Shown here one piece after another: positions 40,351 through 52,000 of a DNA stretch of 64,000 nt; position 1 is the stretch's first letter; each line of letters starts with the position of its first letter. The notes beneath the pieces are model-generated. The model saw only the letters and a program-made list of their open reading frames with translations, made no database searches and was not told where the DNA came from. The stretch spans positions 41,408,739 through 41,472,738 of the forward strand of contig CM023541.1 of NCBI GenBank assembly GCA_013350335.1. The letters are read 5' to 3'. The position numbers and the translations under genes were made by a program. This DNA is from Chimonanthus salicifolius. Its lineage: Eukaryota > Streptophyta > Magnoliopsida > Laurales > Calycanthaceae.

Positions 40351-43300
40351 CCTCATTCCAGAAGAGACAAAGTTCTATAATAGGACAAAACAGGGATTCC
40401 ACATTGAATGGAAAGCATCAAGATAGAAATAGCATCTAAACATGTCAATGTCAAGGACTTTTCTAGTTCAGGAACAACATTGAATTGGCTACCTTGATAG
40501 AACTATAAAAATATCAGCACCCTTCAGCAAATAAAGAAAATTTTCTTCAGCTCAAAGACAGCCTTCATGCAATTGCTAGAAGGATGCTACATCTTGCAAT
40601 TTGGCAAAGCATGAATAGGATATATTTACATTAATTAAAGAAGCAGAGAAAAATCAAGTATTATTCAAGAGAACAACTTACTGATTTAACTTTCAAAAAT
40701 TGATTCTCAATGAAAGATTGATGTTTCAAAGTTTCTTCATATATAGGGCTTTGTCGAACCATCTCCAGTTCATCTTTACCCCAAAATATCTGAAATGATT
40801 AACAAAGAATCCATCCTTAAAAAGGGGAAAAAAAGTAAAAATTCCAATGGATTTTGATCTGAAATATCTGACAAAATATTACTTCAAGGTCTCAACTTGA
40901 AAGTAAAGGAAAATAAACTGTAACCCAACATGTAAACAAATGTTAAATTAAAGTGGGCAAATATGATAAAATAATGAACCAGATGAAGGAAAAAAATATG
41001 ACTTTGACCATTTGATTAGAATGAAAAGCAAAAGCTAGAGAGAGAGAGAGAGAGGTTTGGCATGTTTATGAGGTCCACTGGCTCTACCAGACAGAAGGCG
41101 ACTTGTTGGTAACCATTTGCCAAACATCAGTCCCATTGGACATTGCCATTCATACAATCAATAACAGTGACTAATTCATTCACTGGCTCTCAATTTCACC
41201 GTCCATTTCATCTTGTATGATCTAAAGGCTAGAAATGACCTACGGAGCTGATTTTTGATATATCCTATAAGCACAAATCCCTCTTGAATATGATGGGGAT
41301 AGTGTACCTCATCAACTTAACAGGACGCCCCATCATCTAGTCCTCAGGTTCGACACACAAAAAGGTCATCTCAGTAGCACAACTTAGGGTATAATAAAAA
41401 AGCTACATGAGTAAACTATGAGATACATGATATTAGTTTATATGCAGGAACTCTTATGTATGAATTGACTCCTGGCGTTGTGTCAACAGGATACATTTGC
41501 TAAGGGTGTGTCACAATTTCCACCAAGAAACATTTCCTTTTTTATACTAATTATTTCCATAGCAATTTTAAAAAGACTGTCTTCCCACATGTTAGGCTTG
41601 CAGTTTGGAACTTGAACGGCAGGAAAATAAATGAAAGGCAACAATGAATTGTATTATTCACAGAATAGAGTTGCGTATATATGTATAAAATATATAATCA
41701 AACTTGATTTTTATATAACTTTTCCCATACCTTAACCTGCCCTCTCTACATCTCACCCTATTTAGTCACCAAAATCACTCTCATCTCCATTTCAAATCAG
41801 TCAATATTCTCCCTAACAAAAAAGTTCCAGTCTCTCCAGTCCATACTTTTAGGCAAAAAGCCTGCTATATCGTTTGCTAAACACTCTTACACTGCTTGAA
41901 TGTCACTCAATTGACCTACCTACTGGTTGCCTCTGTTGTCAATGGAATAAAAGTTAACAGTAAAGGACCTAGAACAAGAGAGCAAGATGTAGACTAACAT
42001 AAACTATGTGGGGAGAAAATATACGCCACTTGGATGCTCAGTTTCAATTCAACTGTCCCTACATTGCAGGCTATCCTGAATGGAACTTAGGACCTGCCAC
42101 TTACATAGGCATCATCAGATTCATTCATGCACATTGGGAAGTGAATAAAATGGTTCAATTGGTTTATCATGGAGTATGAATTGTGAGTTTTAACCCTTCT
42201 GTGGGGATGGCTATTCTTCAGCTCATGGTTCTTTGCCATCTGCGGGTCATCTATTTCCTTCTGGTTACTGGTTCCTATCAATTTCCAAATAAATACACTA
42301 TATTAATTAAAAAAAAAATTGTTTTCACACAACTTTTTTTTATTAAACAGTCTTCATACTCATTTATAGTGCATGATACCCAAGAAGGATCTTTCTGCTG
42401 GAAGTGTTCAAATTCATGCAATAAACATAAAGGTTGGCTTGCTCTATCCATAAATTCCACAACATGTTCCTCATATCAACATAAGCATCTAGACTTTGAT
42501 ATTATTCAAAGAATATGCATATACCGTGCTGTGCAGCTCTCCAATCTGCGGAAGACTATAGATATAGGGAGCCCATTCAGAACCCTGCAGAAAAATCATA
42601 AAAATAATAATTATTAATGAAAATAGATCATCCCAAAGGATCACAACAAAAAAGTAACAAAAACAACAACGGTAACTTCAAGAATGAACAACAGTTGTAA
42701 TAGTGTAGTAGTAGGACAAGGCAAAGAACAAAAGCAACTGAGCTCTTCAGTCTTATCAGATGTTGATAGTCAAAACTCGAGTGCATTGTATGGAACAATG
42801 TAGAAGGCTAGGGTAATTGCTGTAACTAGTAGCTTATATGCTCAAGGTGAGCTAAAGAGAGATCAATAAATGATTACCTGACCCATTTTCTGTTCAGCTA
42901 AAATAACCAAAGCCAGCCTTGCAACATCACCAACATCATCATTTAAGAAAGAACAAATACTTGGTTGGATATTATTCGGTTTGATTTGCTGTACAATCAC
43001 CAAGAATACATATAATCTTTATTCCGATAGAACTGTAAGATGCACCAACACAGTAAGCTGTATAGAACTTCCATGGAATCTGTAAGGAATAACTCACAGC
43101 ACTGTAAGGAACCCTCAAAACGCAATCTCCAGCCTGTATGAACTTCGATGCAAATAATGACCTACACATGAAATCAAGTTCAAAATCAGACCTTCAAAAA
43201 ACAATGCAACATGAAAGAAGTTGGCCAGTACTAAAAGCATCTTGGTCTAGGAGAAGAGGATCTGGAAGTGGAATGCCTAAGGGTTTCAGGCCATTCATTT

Positions 43301-46300
43301 TTCAGATCTTCTATGTGTTCTTTGGCAAGGAAGGAATAGGAGGTTTTCAATTACAAAGCTCTTCTTTCTTTCTTTTTTTTTTTGAAGAAAAAGGTATCAA
43401 TTACAACTACAGAGCAGTTAAGGGGATCGAATTGACATTTGTAATTTTAGGAATGCTTCTCAGTCGCTGTCATTATCATCATCTAAGCCATTTATCCCAT
43501 CAATCTGGGGTTGGCTTCATGGTCATTGTAAGGAAGTCAAAGGATTAAATCTGGTGAATGTGTTCAGATTTTGAGTGCTGCTGTATTGTGGGGATCCATA
43601 GTCGGTTTAATGAGGGAAAGCCGGTCTCCTTCCTCAACTGGTTTACTGCAGTTCAATGTTGAAGCCAGAAGGGAGGCAAAAAGGCGACCTGTAGGGATAG
43701 GTTTATTCCACGATAACAAGGGATTGGTAGGTATGGCATTCTAACACCCCGTCCCTCCATCCCAAATATTGTCCGCTTTGGAGGGCACACAGTCAAGGCA
43801 CAAACAAGGTGCCAAGAGGTCTTGGAACCCAATGAGCAAAGTGGATGCCTAGGCTCAACCTAATTTTCCTTGGCGCAATTATTTAGAAAATATATAGTGT
43901 TCATGGTTATGTGTCCTAATTGCACGAATACTAACAAAATACAATATTGCCCATCCACTTGCAAGGAGTTTGTTGGTATGTCAACACAAGACTTCTATAT
44001 GTCATGAGAATGTGCATGAGAGGAGAGTTAGTAAGGATACAAAACCCAACGTCAATTGGGTTAAACCACCCCTAGGCTCGTTTAAATTCAATGTGGATGG
44101 GGCTACGATTGGTAAACCTAGTCCTAAAAGTATTGGAGGAGTGCTCCATGACAATAGGGGTAGAATGGTTTTAGCATTTTCTGAGCATGTAGGTATTATG
44201 GAGTCTAATGAGGCAGACCTGAGAGCTATTAGGAGAGCCCTTGGAGTCCGGTCTACTCTGGGGTCTCCTTTGGGTTGAAAGTGATTCTACAAATGCCATG
44301 TCCTAGGCTAGCAATAGGAAGGCACCTTGTGGGAACTAATTAACATCACTAGGGGCATTAGGAGGTTAAGTAGATTGGGCGGAATCACCTTTTCACATAC
44401 TGCTCATTCGGCGAACAGCATTGCGGACTTCTTGGCTAAGATAGGAGTACAGCTACAGAGACACACTGGTTTTTTATAAGGTTTTACACAGAGTGTATGG
44501 GGCTTTGGGTCTTTTACCTCATGGATGCTCTCTTTGTACTTGGAGGCTTCACTCACATACTCTTTTCATGTATTTGTTTTCTTGTTTCTTTTAGGTGCCT
44601 TGAATAACTCTTATATTCTTGGCAGCCTGATATTTGTACATTCTTACTTTTATTTGTCACTGCTTCAAAAAAAGGTACCAAAATATTTTCGCAATTGAGC
44701 TTCCAAGCACATCATATATGTAATACAAACATGCACATGTATACTATCTAATTAGAGTTTCTAATTAACTATTGCTACAAATTACTTCAAGTTAACTATA
44801 ATATTTGCTAGCTATTACCCAAAAAAATGAAGAAAAAAAGCTTAGTATGGAAAAGTTTCTAATGAAACTAGGCTTACATAAGGTGAGCTTGCCTTAGAAC
44901 TAGGTGAGGTGCAAAAGCAAAACCAAGGCACGCCTTTGACCACTGTCTATAAAAAATCATTTTACTAATAATTTTTATCAAAATTCCTTTTTCTATTTAA
45001 GTTAATCATCCCCAAAACAAATACATGCACATATTTTATTGTCCCAAACACATTAGAATTTAAAAAATGTCTTAGATCAATAAACAAAATTCGTCTTGAG
45101 CAAAAAGGAAGGGAGTGTATAAGAATCAAAGAATGAAAACAAAAAAATCTTTTTTTGAAAACATTGATCAAATGATTGTTTTAATTTGATACATGATGAA
45201 GCGGCCCCACAGAAAATTTCGGAAGTTCAAAAATACTAACTAGTGTACATTTTGAGCCTTCTAACTATACTGATTGAGTCAACAGATAGAACAAATCTAT
45301 GATTGGTTAACAATCACAACCTTTATTAGGCAGCTAGCATGGAAAAATGGGTTGCTGTTTTGGCTTCTAGAATATCCAATGCAGGCCCGGCCTAGGCCTC
45401 TGTTCGACAAGAGGCCCCAAAATCCTAACTTAAAACGCATAACCGCCATTTCTCCGCAAAACCTTAACTTAAACCGAGGCCTCCTTTTCTTCTCAAAACC
45501 CTAACTTAAAACACAAGTTTTCCCTTTCTCTATCGCCGCTCCTCTCTTTCAAAACGAATTGAGATTTCTAAAAATCTTCTGCCTCTTCCACTTCTTTCCT
45601 TCGCTCTCTCCTTCTTTCTCCTTCATCATTTACAATTCCAACATCTAGCTTCAGCGACGGTGATCGCAGGACTGACCCTATTCTCTCTGCTCGTGTTCCC
45701 TGTCGTCCCTGTTTCCCGACGATGATCCCCGGAACAGGGCAGCCCCTTCTCGACAGGCCTGCTCCAACCAGGTTGTCTGCTCCTGATGCGCCGTGCACTG
45801 CATCTCTCTCTGCCTACATCTTCTCCTTGTCTTTATTGTAGGTGCTCCGTTTGGGTTCTTGGGAAGGGAATTAGTTGTTCTCTAAAAAAAGAAAACGTTA
45901 GATCCATTTCCATTGTTAGGTTATGGTTGGTAAATCAGGAGATTTTAATCTACGAGATTCTAGAATGAGAGAGTAGGAGTAGGAGTAAATCTACTCATAT
46001 CTCATAAATTAAATCTTAGTGTTTTGTTGTTATTGTCAAAATCCTGTCATGAAATCCTGATGTTTGGCAAAGATGACAAAGATCTTGATATATTGAAATT
46101 TATGATACTTAATGCAAAAAGTTAAAAATAAGGTTTTTAAAAATAAGTTTTAATTAAATATTATTTATAAATATCAAGAAAGCCCCATTTAATTTTTTTG
46201 CCTTGGCCTCAACTTGTTTTAAGCCGGCCTTGGTCCAATGTTGTTACTATATTTGACAAGACCATTAAATCTTATCACATGATGTGTCATAGTCCGCAAC

Positions 46301-49010
46301 AGGTCATTTTTTCTAATACATAAACATTATCAAAGCAACAATTTTCATGAAAAATGCACCAAAGTGACTTTAACAGCTGATAATACAACAAGTGTTAACA
46401 ACAGTTAAATGGGTCTTTTTGTCTCACATGATAAAGGTCGTCACGCAGCTATGCATCAGGGTTAGCCACTGATGGAAGAAGTAAGGGGTTCCAAAGCAAT
46501 CTTGAGATGTTTTGAGTTAGTGTCGGGCCTGAGGATTAACTTGGGGAAAAGCACTGAGATCAGCATAGACGTGGAGGATGACCATCTGAAGGAATTGGCA
46601 GGGAGGTGAGATGTGGAACGAGGAAACTACCTTTCACTTATCTGGGTTTACCGGTGGGTGGAAATCCAAGGCTAAAAAGCTTCTATGCACCTATTGTGGA
46701 GAGGATAGAGAGAAGATTCGAAAGGTGGAGTCGAAAATATCTTTCACTTGGGGGCCATTTGACATTAATAAAATCAGTGCTCTCTAACCTCCCCACCTAT
46801 TATCTTTCCATCTTTGAATTGCCGGTTGGGATTGCTAAGAAAGTCGAGCAAAAGTTTATGGATTTCTTATGGAAAGACAAGGAGTCAAAAAGAAAAATTC
46901 ATCTGGTAAGTGGGAGGAAGTGGTCAAGCCTAAACCAAAGGGTGGGCTTGGTATTGTCCCCATCCGAGTGACAAACCAAGCTCTTCTGTTCAAATGAAGT
47001 TTGGAGATTAGGGAAAGAAAAGGAGGCCCTGTGGTCAAGGATTCTGGAAGCCAGATATGGATTGGAGAATAGGTGTGGTAGGGCCCTGGGGGAGAAAGCT
47101 GGAAAATATGGTTCACCATTAATCAAAGCTTAGTGGAGGCTTAGTCAAGGCAAAACCGTGGTCGGTAGGTTGTTCAAAAGCAACATCAGCTCCCTTGTCG
47201 GGAGAGGCGACATGACCTTTTTTTGGAAGGATACCTGGTTGGGGGATTGCCCACTAAAGGGCAAATATCCTAGGTTATTCAGGATAGTGACAAACAAGTC
47301 TGCTCTCGTTCAGGTCTGTTATAGAATCAATGGCCAGCTTTGGTCTTGGAATGTGGAGTTCAGGCGACAGTCAAGGTCTTTTGAGCAAGAAAGCAAAGTT
47401 GCTTTGTTGGCCCAACTTGGTAAATTTCCTTTATCCCCCAGGGAAACAAATGAGCTTGTGTGGTCGGGAGACTCGTCGGGCATCGACTCAGTTTAATCTA
47501 TGGTGGATTTGGTCCTCAACCAACAAGTTACTGGAGCCTCATTCCCAACCTTTGCTTGGAAAGGTATTGTTCCTCCTAGGATCCAATCCTTTATGTGGTG
47601 TGCCCCTAGGGGAAAAGTGCTAACAAGGATTGATCTCAAAAGGCGTGGCCTTCTGAATTCGGAGGAGGTGCTTAATTGACCCCTCTGTGGCCATCCTGAG
47701 GAGGATATTGACCACCTCTTCACGAGACACTTATGGCTCAACTTTCTACATTTGTTTCAGACATCTTGGGTCTTTGACAGATCTTGCTAAGGGGTAGTGA
47801 AGTCGTGGTTTTTGTCGGGGCCTAGTCCAAGAAGGAAGATGGCATGGTATACGGTTCCCGCCACAATTTTTTGGATCAGTTGGAAAGAAAGGAACTCTAA
47901 AATTTCTGAAGGAAAATCCACTGAAATAAATGATCTTTTCCAAAGGGTCAAATGGAGATTAAGTATGTGGTTGTTATCGAATAAGGAATTCGAAGGGCTC
48001 AAACCGTCTGATTTCTTGGTCTCCTGGGATGGGTGCTTAAGTGGGGGATCTAGGAAAAAAACACCCATAGTCTCCTGGTACCCTCCCCAACAAGAGGTCA
48101 TGAAATTCAATGTTGACGGAGCCTCTAGGGGTAATCCAGGACTAGCAGGGATTGGTGGCGTCCTTAGAAACCATAGTGGTGTCTCATCATTGGTCTTCTC
48201 AGAGTCGGTAGAGGTGAGGGATTCAAATGAGACGGAACTCCTTAGCATTATGAGAGCTTTGACCCTTTATAGGGCCTTTGGTCGTGGCTCCTTGGTAATT
48301 GAAGGGGATTCAGCGAACGCGATTAAGTGGGCCAAGGGTTTAACCTAGAGGATGATACCATAGCAAGGGAAATTAGGGGCCTAGTTGCAGGACTGAATGT
48401 CTCCTTCGTCCATGTCATTCGCTCTGCGAATGGCGTGGCGGATTTCCTCGCCAAAAATGGGATATTCAATTCGGCTTCAGGGGTGTTTTGTATCTAAGGG
48501 TAGCTATTGTTGTTCTGTACTCTTTCTTTCTTTTAATGAAATTTTTGTTAGCTCTCAAAAAAAAAAGTTGTGCATCAGGGTTTGCTCTGTGCTCAAGTTC
48601 CCCTGCACATGTTGCATGGAGGATATGTACTCTTCTAGTGAGTGTTCATCGCTGAAACCACAAGGCTGCAGGTTTGAGTCCCTATGGGCGTCAATAGACA
48701 ATCAGCCTATAGAAAGACAAAAAGAGAATTTGCTAAGTACAATTATGACTGCTACACCCAAATAATGGGGGATAAAATAGATACGATGATGGTGATAGGA
48801 AGCTCTTTAAAGATTTTGTTTTTTAAGTTCCTGTAAGCATCAGTGCTAATGCCTACATTTAAAACCTGAACGGAAATGTGATACTATATTACAACTTTAC
48901 CTTCCATAAATGGAAGTCCCAATAGTAAGACATGTGGATATATCATTGCCTGCCTTTTCCTGTAACCATGGTAAAAATTCATTGCAGTCCTCATCTAAGC
49001 ATCGCAAATC
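23901..49010 (-). CDS. SET-domain / Rubisco LSMT-like protein lysine methyltransferase, 14 exons found, one frameshifted, N-terminus missing
   Basis: Exons 5' to 3': 48901-49010, 43098-43161, 42878-42988, 42525-42584, 40682-40789, 37658-37727, 35916-35956, 35332-35412, 33643-33679, 31269-31352, 27600-27724, 25403-25491, 25089-25237, 23901-24074. They total 1303 bp. Phases agree everywhere except exon 9, which has one base too many; removing it gives 433 codons. Recognisable parts, numbered in this partial product: SET opening GRSLFASKFIQAGDCVLRVP (about 36-55), GSRAWGTSKGQSL (176-188), the cofactor-site-like NHD in FADFLNHDG (191-199), and the SET tyrosine region ISYGKFSNATLLLDFGF (230-246). 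A Rubisco-LSMT substrate-binding-like half follows, with GKGIPQSLRAFARVLS, ATEAAQNDGRLARRP and MARDLLTGELRVLKSASAWL. Such enzymes transfer methyl from S-adenosylmethionine to protein lysines, often plastid proteins; the target here is unknown. The upstream open frame allows a start at 49124, but the acceptor at 49011 looks better, so the true first exon(s) lie further upstream. Confidence 0.85.
25735..26141. mobile_element. Foldback MITE in a SET-gene intron
   Basis: The two halves are inverted copies almost to the centre: AGAGGAATGACCTTATGCTG at the left end, inverse TCATTCCTCT at the right end, with GGGGACATGTGGGGTCCA mirrored by TGGACCCCACAGATGTCCC. Both ends abut TA, which fits a Tc1/mariner-type or similar duplication. 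About 407 bp, no coding capacity. Confidence 0.75.
26433..26660. repeat. Tandem duplication, unit about 119 bp
   Basis: Copies at 26433-26540 and 26552-26660 are nearly identical (AGCAATATTTGAAAG ... AAGTTGAGTTGATCCCCCC). Intronic to the SET gene. Confidence 0.9.
28500..29420 (-). mobile_element. Possible decayed retroelement ORF1 (DUF4283-like)
   Basis: On the minus strand around 28975-28700, frames broken by indels give VYIQCFGIPLHAW-like and LEKLTHGRLDLSQ-like stretches. These resemble the R-GIPLHAW core of plant LINE ORF1 / DUF4283 proteins. The open frame at 28514-28975 itself mixes frames. Weakly supported. Confidence 0.3.
30855..30916. repeat. (TA)31 microsatellite
   Basis: 62 bases of pure TA in a SET-gene intron. 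It also creates a meaningless Tyr-Ile open frame. Confidence 0.98.
33643..33679 (-). pseudogene. Frameshifted exon 9 of the SET-domain gene
   Basis: A 37-bp exon between clear sites (TGTAG|GTAATT and AACAG|GTCAGA). It begins V-I-A-D-R-D-Y, as the family requires after the SE of exon 8, and ends in GGAGAACAG, which would read G-E-Q into the V-F-I-S of exon 10. Between them is ACATTGT, seven bases where six are needed. Flanking exons are phase 0, so the extra base breaks the frame within the SET domain. No alternative donor or acceptor nearby restores it. Confidence 0.75.
36214..37098 (+). mobile_element. Probable solo LTR (second LTR family)
   Basis: The stretch starts TGTTAAGACAAAGCCCAC and ends GATAGTTTTAACA, whose ends are inverse (TGTTAAGAC / TGTTAAAAC). 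A TATA box (CTATAAATACAAG at about 36618) lies mid-element, followed by an R/U5-like leader (GATTGAATAAGAATTGAAG). I could not find a clean 5-bp target duplication, so the ends may be off by some bases. Confidence 0.45.
38081..39278 (+). mobile_element. Solo LTR, 1198 bp, in a SET-gene intron
   Basis: It starts TGATGCGGAGC and ends CTTGTCCTGCATCA (inverse ends TGATGC/GCATCA). Identical 5-bp flanks GATAA lie at 38076-38080 and 39279-39283. A TATA-like TCTATATAAG lies near 38235, with C-rich U5-like sequence after it. No gag-pol is seen, so unequal recombination between LTRs is the likely origin. Confidence 0.85.
40319..40347. repeat. (CT)n microsatellite
   Basis: 29 bases of CT/TC repeat in a SET-gene intron. 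Confidence 0.95.
43640..43745 (+). mobile_element. LINE RNase H remnant
   Basis: The translation LQFNVEARREAKRRPVGIGL followed by FHDNKGLVGMAF matches the start of the plant LINE RNase H domain (FNVDGA ... GGVLRD..G) with the catalytic Asp replaced by Glu. It is cut off at about 43745 by unrelated sequence. Confidence 0.5.
43960..44674 (+). mobile_element. 5'-truncated LINE with RNase H domain
   Basis: FKFNVDGATIGKPSPKSIGG at about 44083-44145, then LAFSEHVGIMESNEADLRAI, gives the Asp and Glu of a plant-type RNase H. The downstream frame carries stops. The 3' end is CTGCTTC followed by A7 at 44667-44673. It is inserted antisense in intron 1 of the SET gene. Confidence 0.7.
45382..46232. mobile_element. 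Non-autonomous hAT-like element with apparent gene-derived interior
   Basis: The left end CAGGCCCGGCCTAGGCC and the inverse of the right end CAAGGCCGGCTTAAAACAAG are similar terminal repeats. The flanks ATCCAATG (45374-45381) and GTCCAATG (46233-46240) match at 7 of 8. The interior (about 45410-45860) is C/T-rich and higher in GC. It carries AAACCCTAACTTAAAAC and CTTTCTCTATCGCCGC, which look like a plant gene leader rather than intronic DNA, followed by several hundred bases of AT-rich sequence. Confidence 0.6.
46465..48566 (+). mobile_element. 5'-truncated L1-type LINE (RT end, zf-RVT region, RNase H)
   Basis: The reverse-transcriptase end is seen in LRCFELVSGLRINLGKS and FTYLGLPVGGNPRLKSFYAP (about 46500-46690), then LTLIKSVLSNLPTYYLSIFE. 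A degenerate cysteine/RVT-type linker runs to about 47800. RNase H follows at about 48101-48345 (MKFNVDGASRGNPGLAGIGG, SNETELLSI), and the tail VHVIRSANGVADFLAKNG is read in a shifted frame. Frames are broken by several stops and indels. It ends in A10 at 48557-48566. It is dead, antisense to the SET gene and lies in its intron 1. Confidence 0.9.
48590..48770 (+). mobile_element. Possible SINE fragment after the LINE tail
   Basis: GCTGCAGGTTTGAGTCCC is a good pol III B box, with a weak A box (CTAGTGAGTGTTC) about 40 bases before it. There is no clear poly(A) end. Confidence 0.35.
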
Positions 49011-49124
49011 CTGAGGGTCAAAAGATGAAATGGCAATTAGACAGACTTCACCAGAATAAATACTAGATATTCCATCTCTATGCAGTACTTCGGTGTACAG
49101 GAGAACATCACAGATTTCTTTCAT
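49011..49124 (-). other. In-frame extension upstream of SET exon 1 (possible alternative start)
   Basis: The frame of exon 1 stays open back to an ATG at 49124 (MKEICDVLLYTEVLHRDG...). A good acceptor (polypyrimidine run then CCCTCAG) at 49011 argues that this stretch is intron. With no N-terminal homology that I recognise, both readings stay open. Confidence 0.4.
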
Positions 49125-49439
49125 CCCTCCAACAAATACTAATTGTTCTGTTGTCCCATTATAATGTTATACTGCAATATCCAATATTTCCGAATTTTAA
49201 TAGTAACAAGTATGAGACTTTTAAATATTCTGATATTGAAAAACTAGAAAAAATACATATTGGATTATCAGGCTAGTCCTAATGTGCCCTTAGCAACACT
49301 AACTGCTGACACAAGATCCTTAGTATAACTGTGCACAACCTTGTTGATGATACATGTTGGGCGAAATAATTTATCTATCAGTGATAAGAGTACTCTGATT
49401 AAGTCTTGCTTAGCGAATCTACCCTTGTACAACATGTCA

Positions 49440-50480
49440 CTTTTTGAATACCGACATTTTTGCTAAGAGACTTGAACAATTGGTGAGAGATTTTCTATGG
49501 GAAGGCACCAGTGAGAAGAAAAATGTTCATTTGGTGAATTGGGAGGAGGTGACAAAGCCGATTAAGCATAGTGGGATAGGTATTATGATGTTGAAAGATA
49601 GGAATGGGGCACTGTTAAGTAAGTGGGTCTAGGATTATTCGAAGGAAACTATCCTCTGGAGGAAAGTATTATGCTCTTCGTATGGAAAGGGCCAAGAAAA
49701 GTGGGAGCTTAGTGTGCGAACTTAAAAAGAGGTCAAGGTGGTGAGAGTGGTCTTTAAATTGGGGAGTGAGTCTTCTGTCATTGAGAAAGCTTTTCAAAAG
49801 GGTCTGTGTTTTCTTGTGCAGAGGAGGATGGTGCGACCTTGACCTCTAGGTGGGCAGGTCATGCCTTCAGGTGTTTTTTCTCCATGTCTTCAAAGTTTGT
49901 TCTAAGAAAATGCTAAGATCAATGGGTTTTTCCAATGATTGGGTAGGAGAGTAGTTCGGAGTCTAGAGTCTAGGTGTCCCCATTCAAAGCATAAGTCTTC
50001 TAAGTATGTCAATCTCTTATATTTATTTAATAATCATTTTATTGGAAGAGTGATGGCGTAAGCCTTGCAAGATTAAAGATGGGAGTAAATCACTTCTTTA
50101 CAAATGGCCATGGAGATAAGGTAGGTAAACATCTGCCAGATGAAAGAAAATTTTAGGTATCAAATATGGGGAAGTCCAAGTGAGTGGAATTATGTGAGTC
50201 CAAAATCAAGGGGGGGGGGGGTCTTCTGTGGTCAGGTCCATTTTAAAAAATGGATGAGGGGTCAAAAATTGAGAACGACTTTCTTGACTAACGACGGAGT
50301 GTCGAAGGAGTCCATGTTTCTACATGTCTCTTTAGATAAACTCCTTGTTTTTAAGGATTTTTAGTATATTTGGTGCTTTTGTACTTTTCCTTTGCATAGA
50401 ATGCTTCTTTAATACTATAGTTACAAATACTTGTTCCATTCTCATACTATCAATGCAAAAACTTTCATACCAAAAAAAGG
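49440..50480 (+). mobile_element. LINE fragment (RT C-terminal region)
   Basis: KRLEQLVRDFLWEGTSEKKN then VHLVNWEEVTKPIKHSGIGI at 49460-49590 is the conserved segment after the LINE reverse transcriptase (FLW.G ... W..V..PK..GGLG). The rest is broken by stops and ends near A7 at about 50474. It lies upstream of SET exon 1, again on the opposite strand. Confidence 0.65.
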
Positions 50481-50501
50481 GTTCTCTTTCTTTTTTTTCT
50501 T

Positions 50502-50518
50502 TGTGTGTGTGTGTGTGT
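50502..50518. repeat. (TG)n microsatellite
   Basis: A short TG run just after the LINE fragment tail. Confidence 0.9.
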
Positions 50519-50712
50519 TGAAAAGTGCATTCATCAAAACTTCATGGAAATTCATCCAACTAAAAGCCAAAGTGTACCATAACTACATAAATCTAAGCCT
50601 GCAATCAAAGAACCACTTCAATTAGGCCCTAAAATCATGCTCATTTAGAGATCCTACCTCTCCAATTTCACTCAGTGAATTTGGACCATGTTATGTAAAT
50701 TGTACATTTGAT

Positions 50713-51075
50713 GGTCACAAACTAGATGGTTAGGATCATTTAACGACCACATTTTCCAAGCTATATTCATTTCCAATGAGGCCCACAAATTGTACAGACC
50801 TAGTTGGTTTTCCATGTTCCACTAAAATGGCTAGAGCCGCATATCAATGGATAAAAGATATTGCAGTCTGCAATGTGGAATGCAAGATGCATTGGTCACA
50901 AACTAGATGGTTAGAATCATTTAACGACCACATTTTCCAAGCTATATTCATTTCCTATGAGGCCCGCGAATTGTACGGTCCTAGTTGGTTTTCCATCTTC
51001 CACTAAAATGGCCAGAGCCACATATCAATGTAGAAAAGATAGCGCAGTCTGCAATGTGGATTGCAAGATGCATTG
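50713..51075. repeat. Tandem duplication, unit 181 bp
   Basis: Copies at 50713-50893 and 50894-51075 run from GGTCACAAACTAGATGGTTA to GCAAGATGCATT with few differences, one directly after the other. Confidence 0.92.
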
Positions 51076-51645
51076 GTCCTAAACTCAAGAACTCAACCCA
51101 AACTCAGAAGGTAACTAATCAACTCAAAGGATAAACAAGTCTTGGCCAAGTTGGAAAAAGAAAAACTCAGAATGAGGTCAACTAGATGAATTGGAACAAG
51201 CAGGGTTGGTCGCTCAGAATGATCTATTCATGTACGCCACACGCACCAAAATTGTGCTCAATTGGATCAGTATGAGTGCGGTTTTTAACTATACAAATAA
51301 CATGACTTTGATAGGGCCAGTGTCTATGGCCCCTTAATGAAGCACATGTTATGTGATCTTTGAGATGGTAAGCCCAAGTCCAATCAACCAATAATGAATT
51401 TGAAACAAGAAATAGAAAAAGTAGAAACAAAAGGAGAAATCAAGAGGACAAACCTTGAAAGACAAAAGGATAAGAGAAAATGATACCTTGACAAAGATTA
51501 TGAGTCTACCCACCAAAGAAAATGAGAGAAATAGCCAAAATTAATTCCAATAATTCACTCTTCAAATTTGTAACTCTACGCATAACCTATATTTAAAGAG
51601 TCCAAAATGCCTTAAAAAGGCAAACTTTGCCATGTAATCAAACTT

Positions 51646-52000
51646 GTCAAAATTTGACTGGACTCGATTATCCAAAACGAATCCGAGCATTTTAAATAGA
51701 TATAGATTTAAAGTTTTCTGACAAAAACCCGAAATAGACAGGCACCAACCAACTCATTTAATAAACAAGAAAGTAATAGGTTAAGAGTTGTTGATCCAAA
51801 CCTGAAATTGACCCGACAGGTATATCTTGAAGTTTTGAACTAAATCTAACAAAATTTGACCCGAGCCAATGACCCAAACCAAACCCGAGCATTTTAAATG
51901 GTTATGGGTTTAAAATATTATGACCCGAACTCAAAATAGCCCCCTAAGCCATTTAATAAACAAGTAATTAATTTGTTGAAAATTGTTAACCCGAACCCAA
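51646..52000. repeat. Diverged tandem repeat
   Basis: Two copies about 195 bp apart share AAAATTTGAC, CCGAGCATTTTAAAT and CATTTAATAAACAAG. Similar ACCCGAA-rich wording continues to about 52020. Confidence 0.6.

Noticed and set aside
42183..42617. A 144-codon plus-strand frame
   Set aside because: It overlaps SET exon 4 on the other strand (42525-42584), and its residues are translated AT-rich intron.
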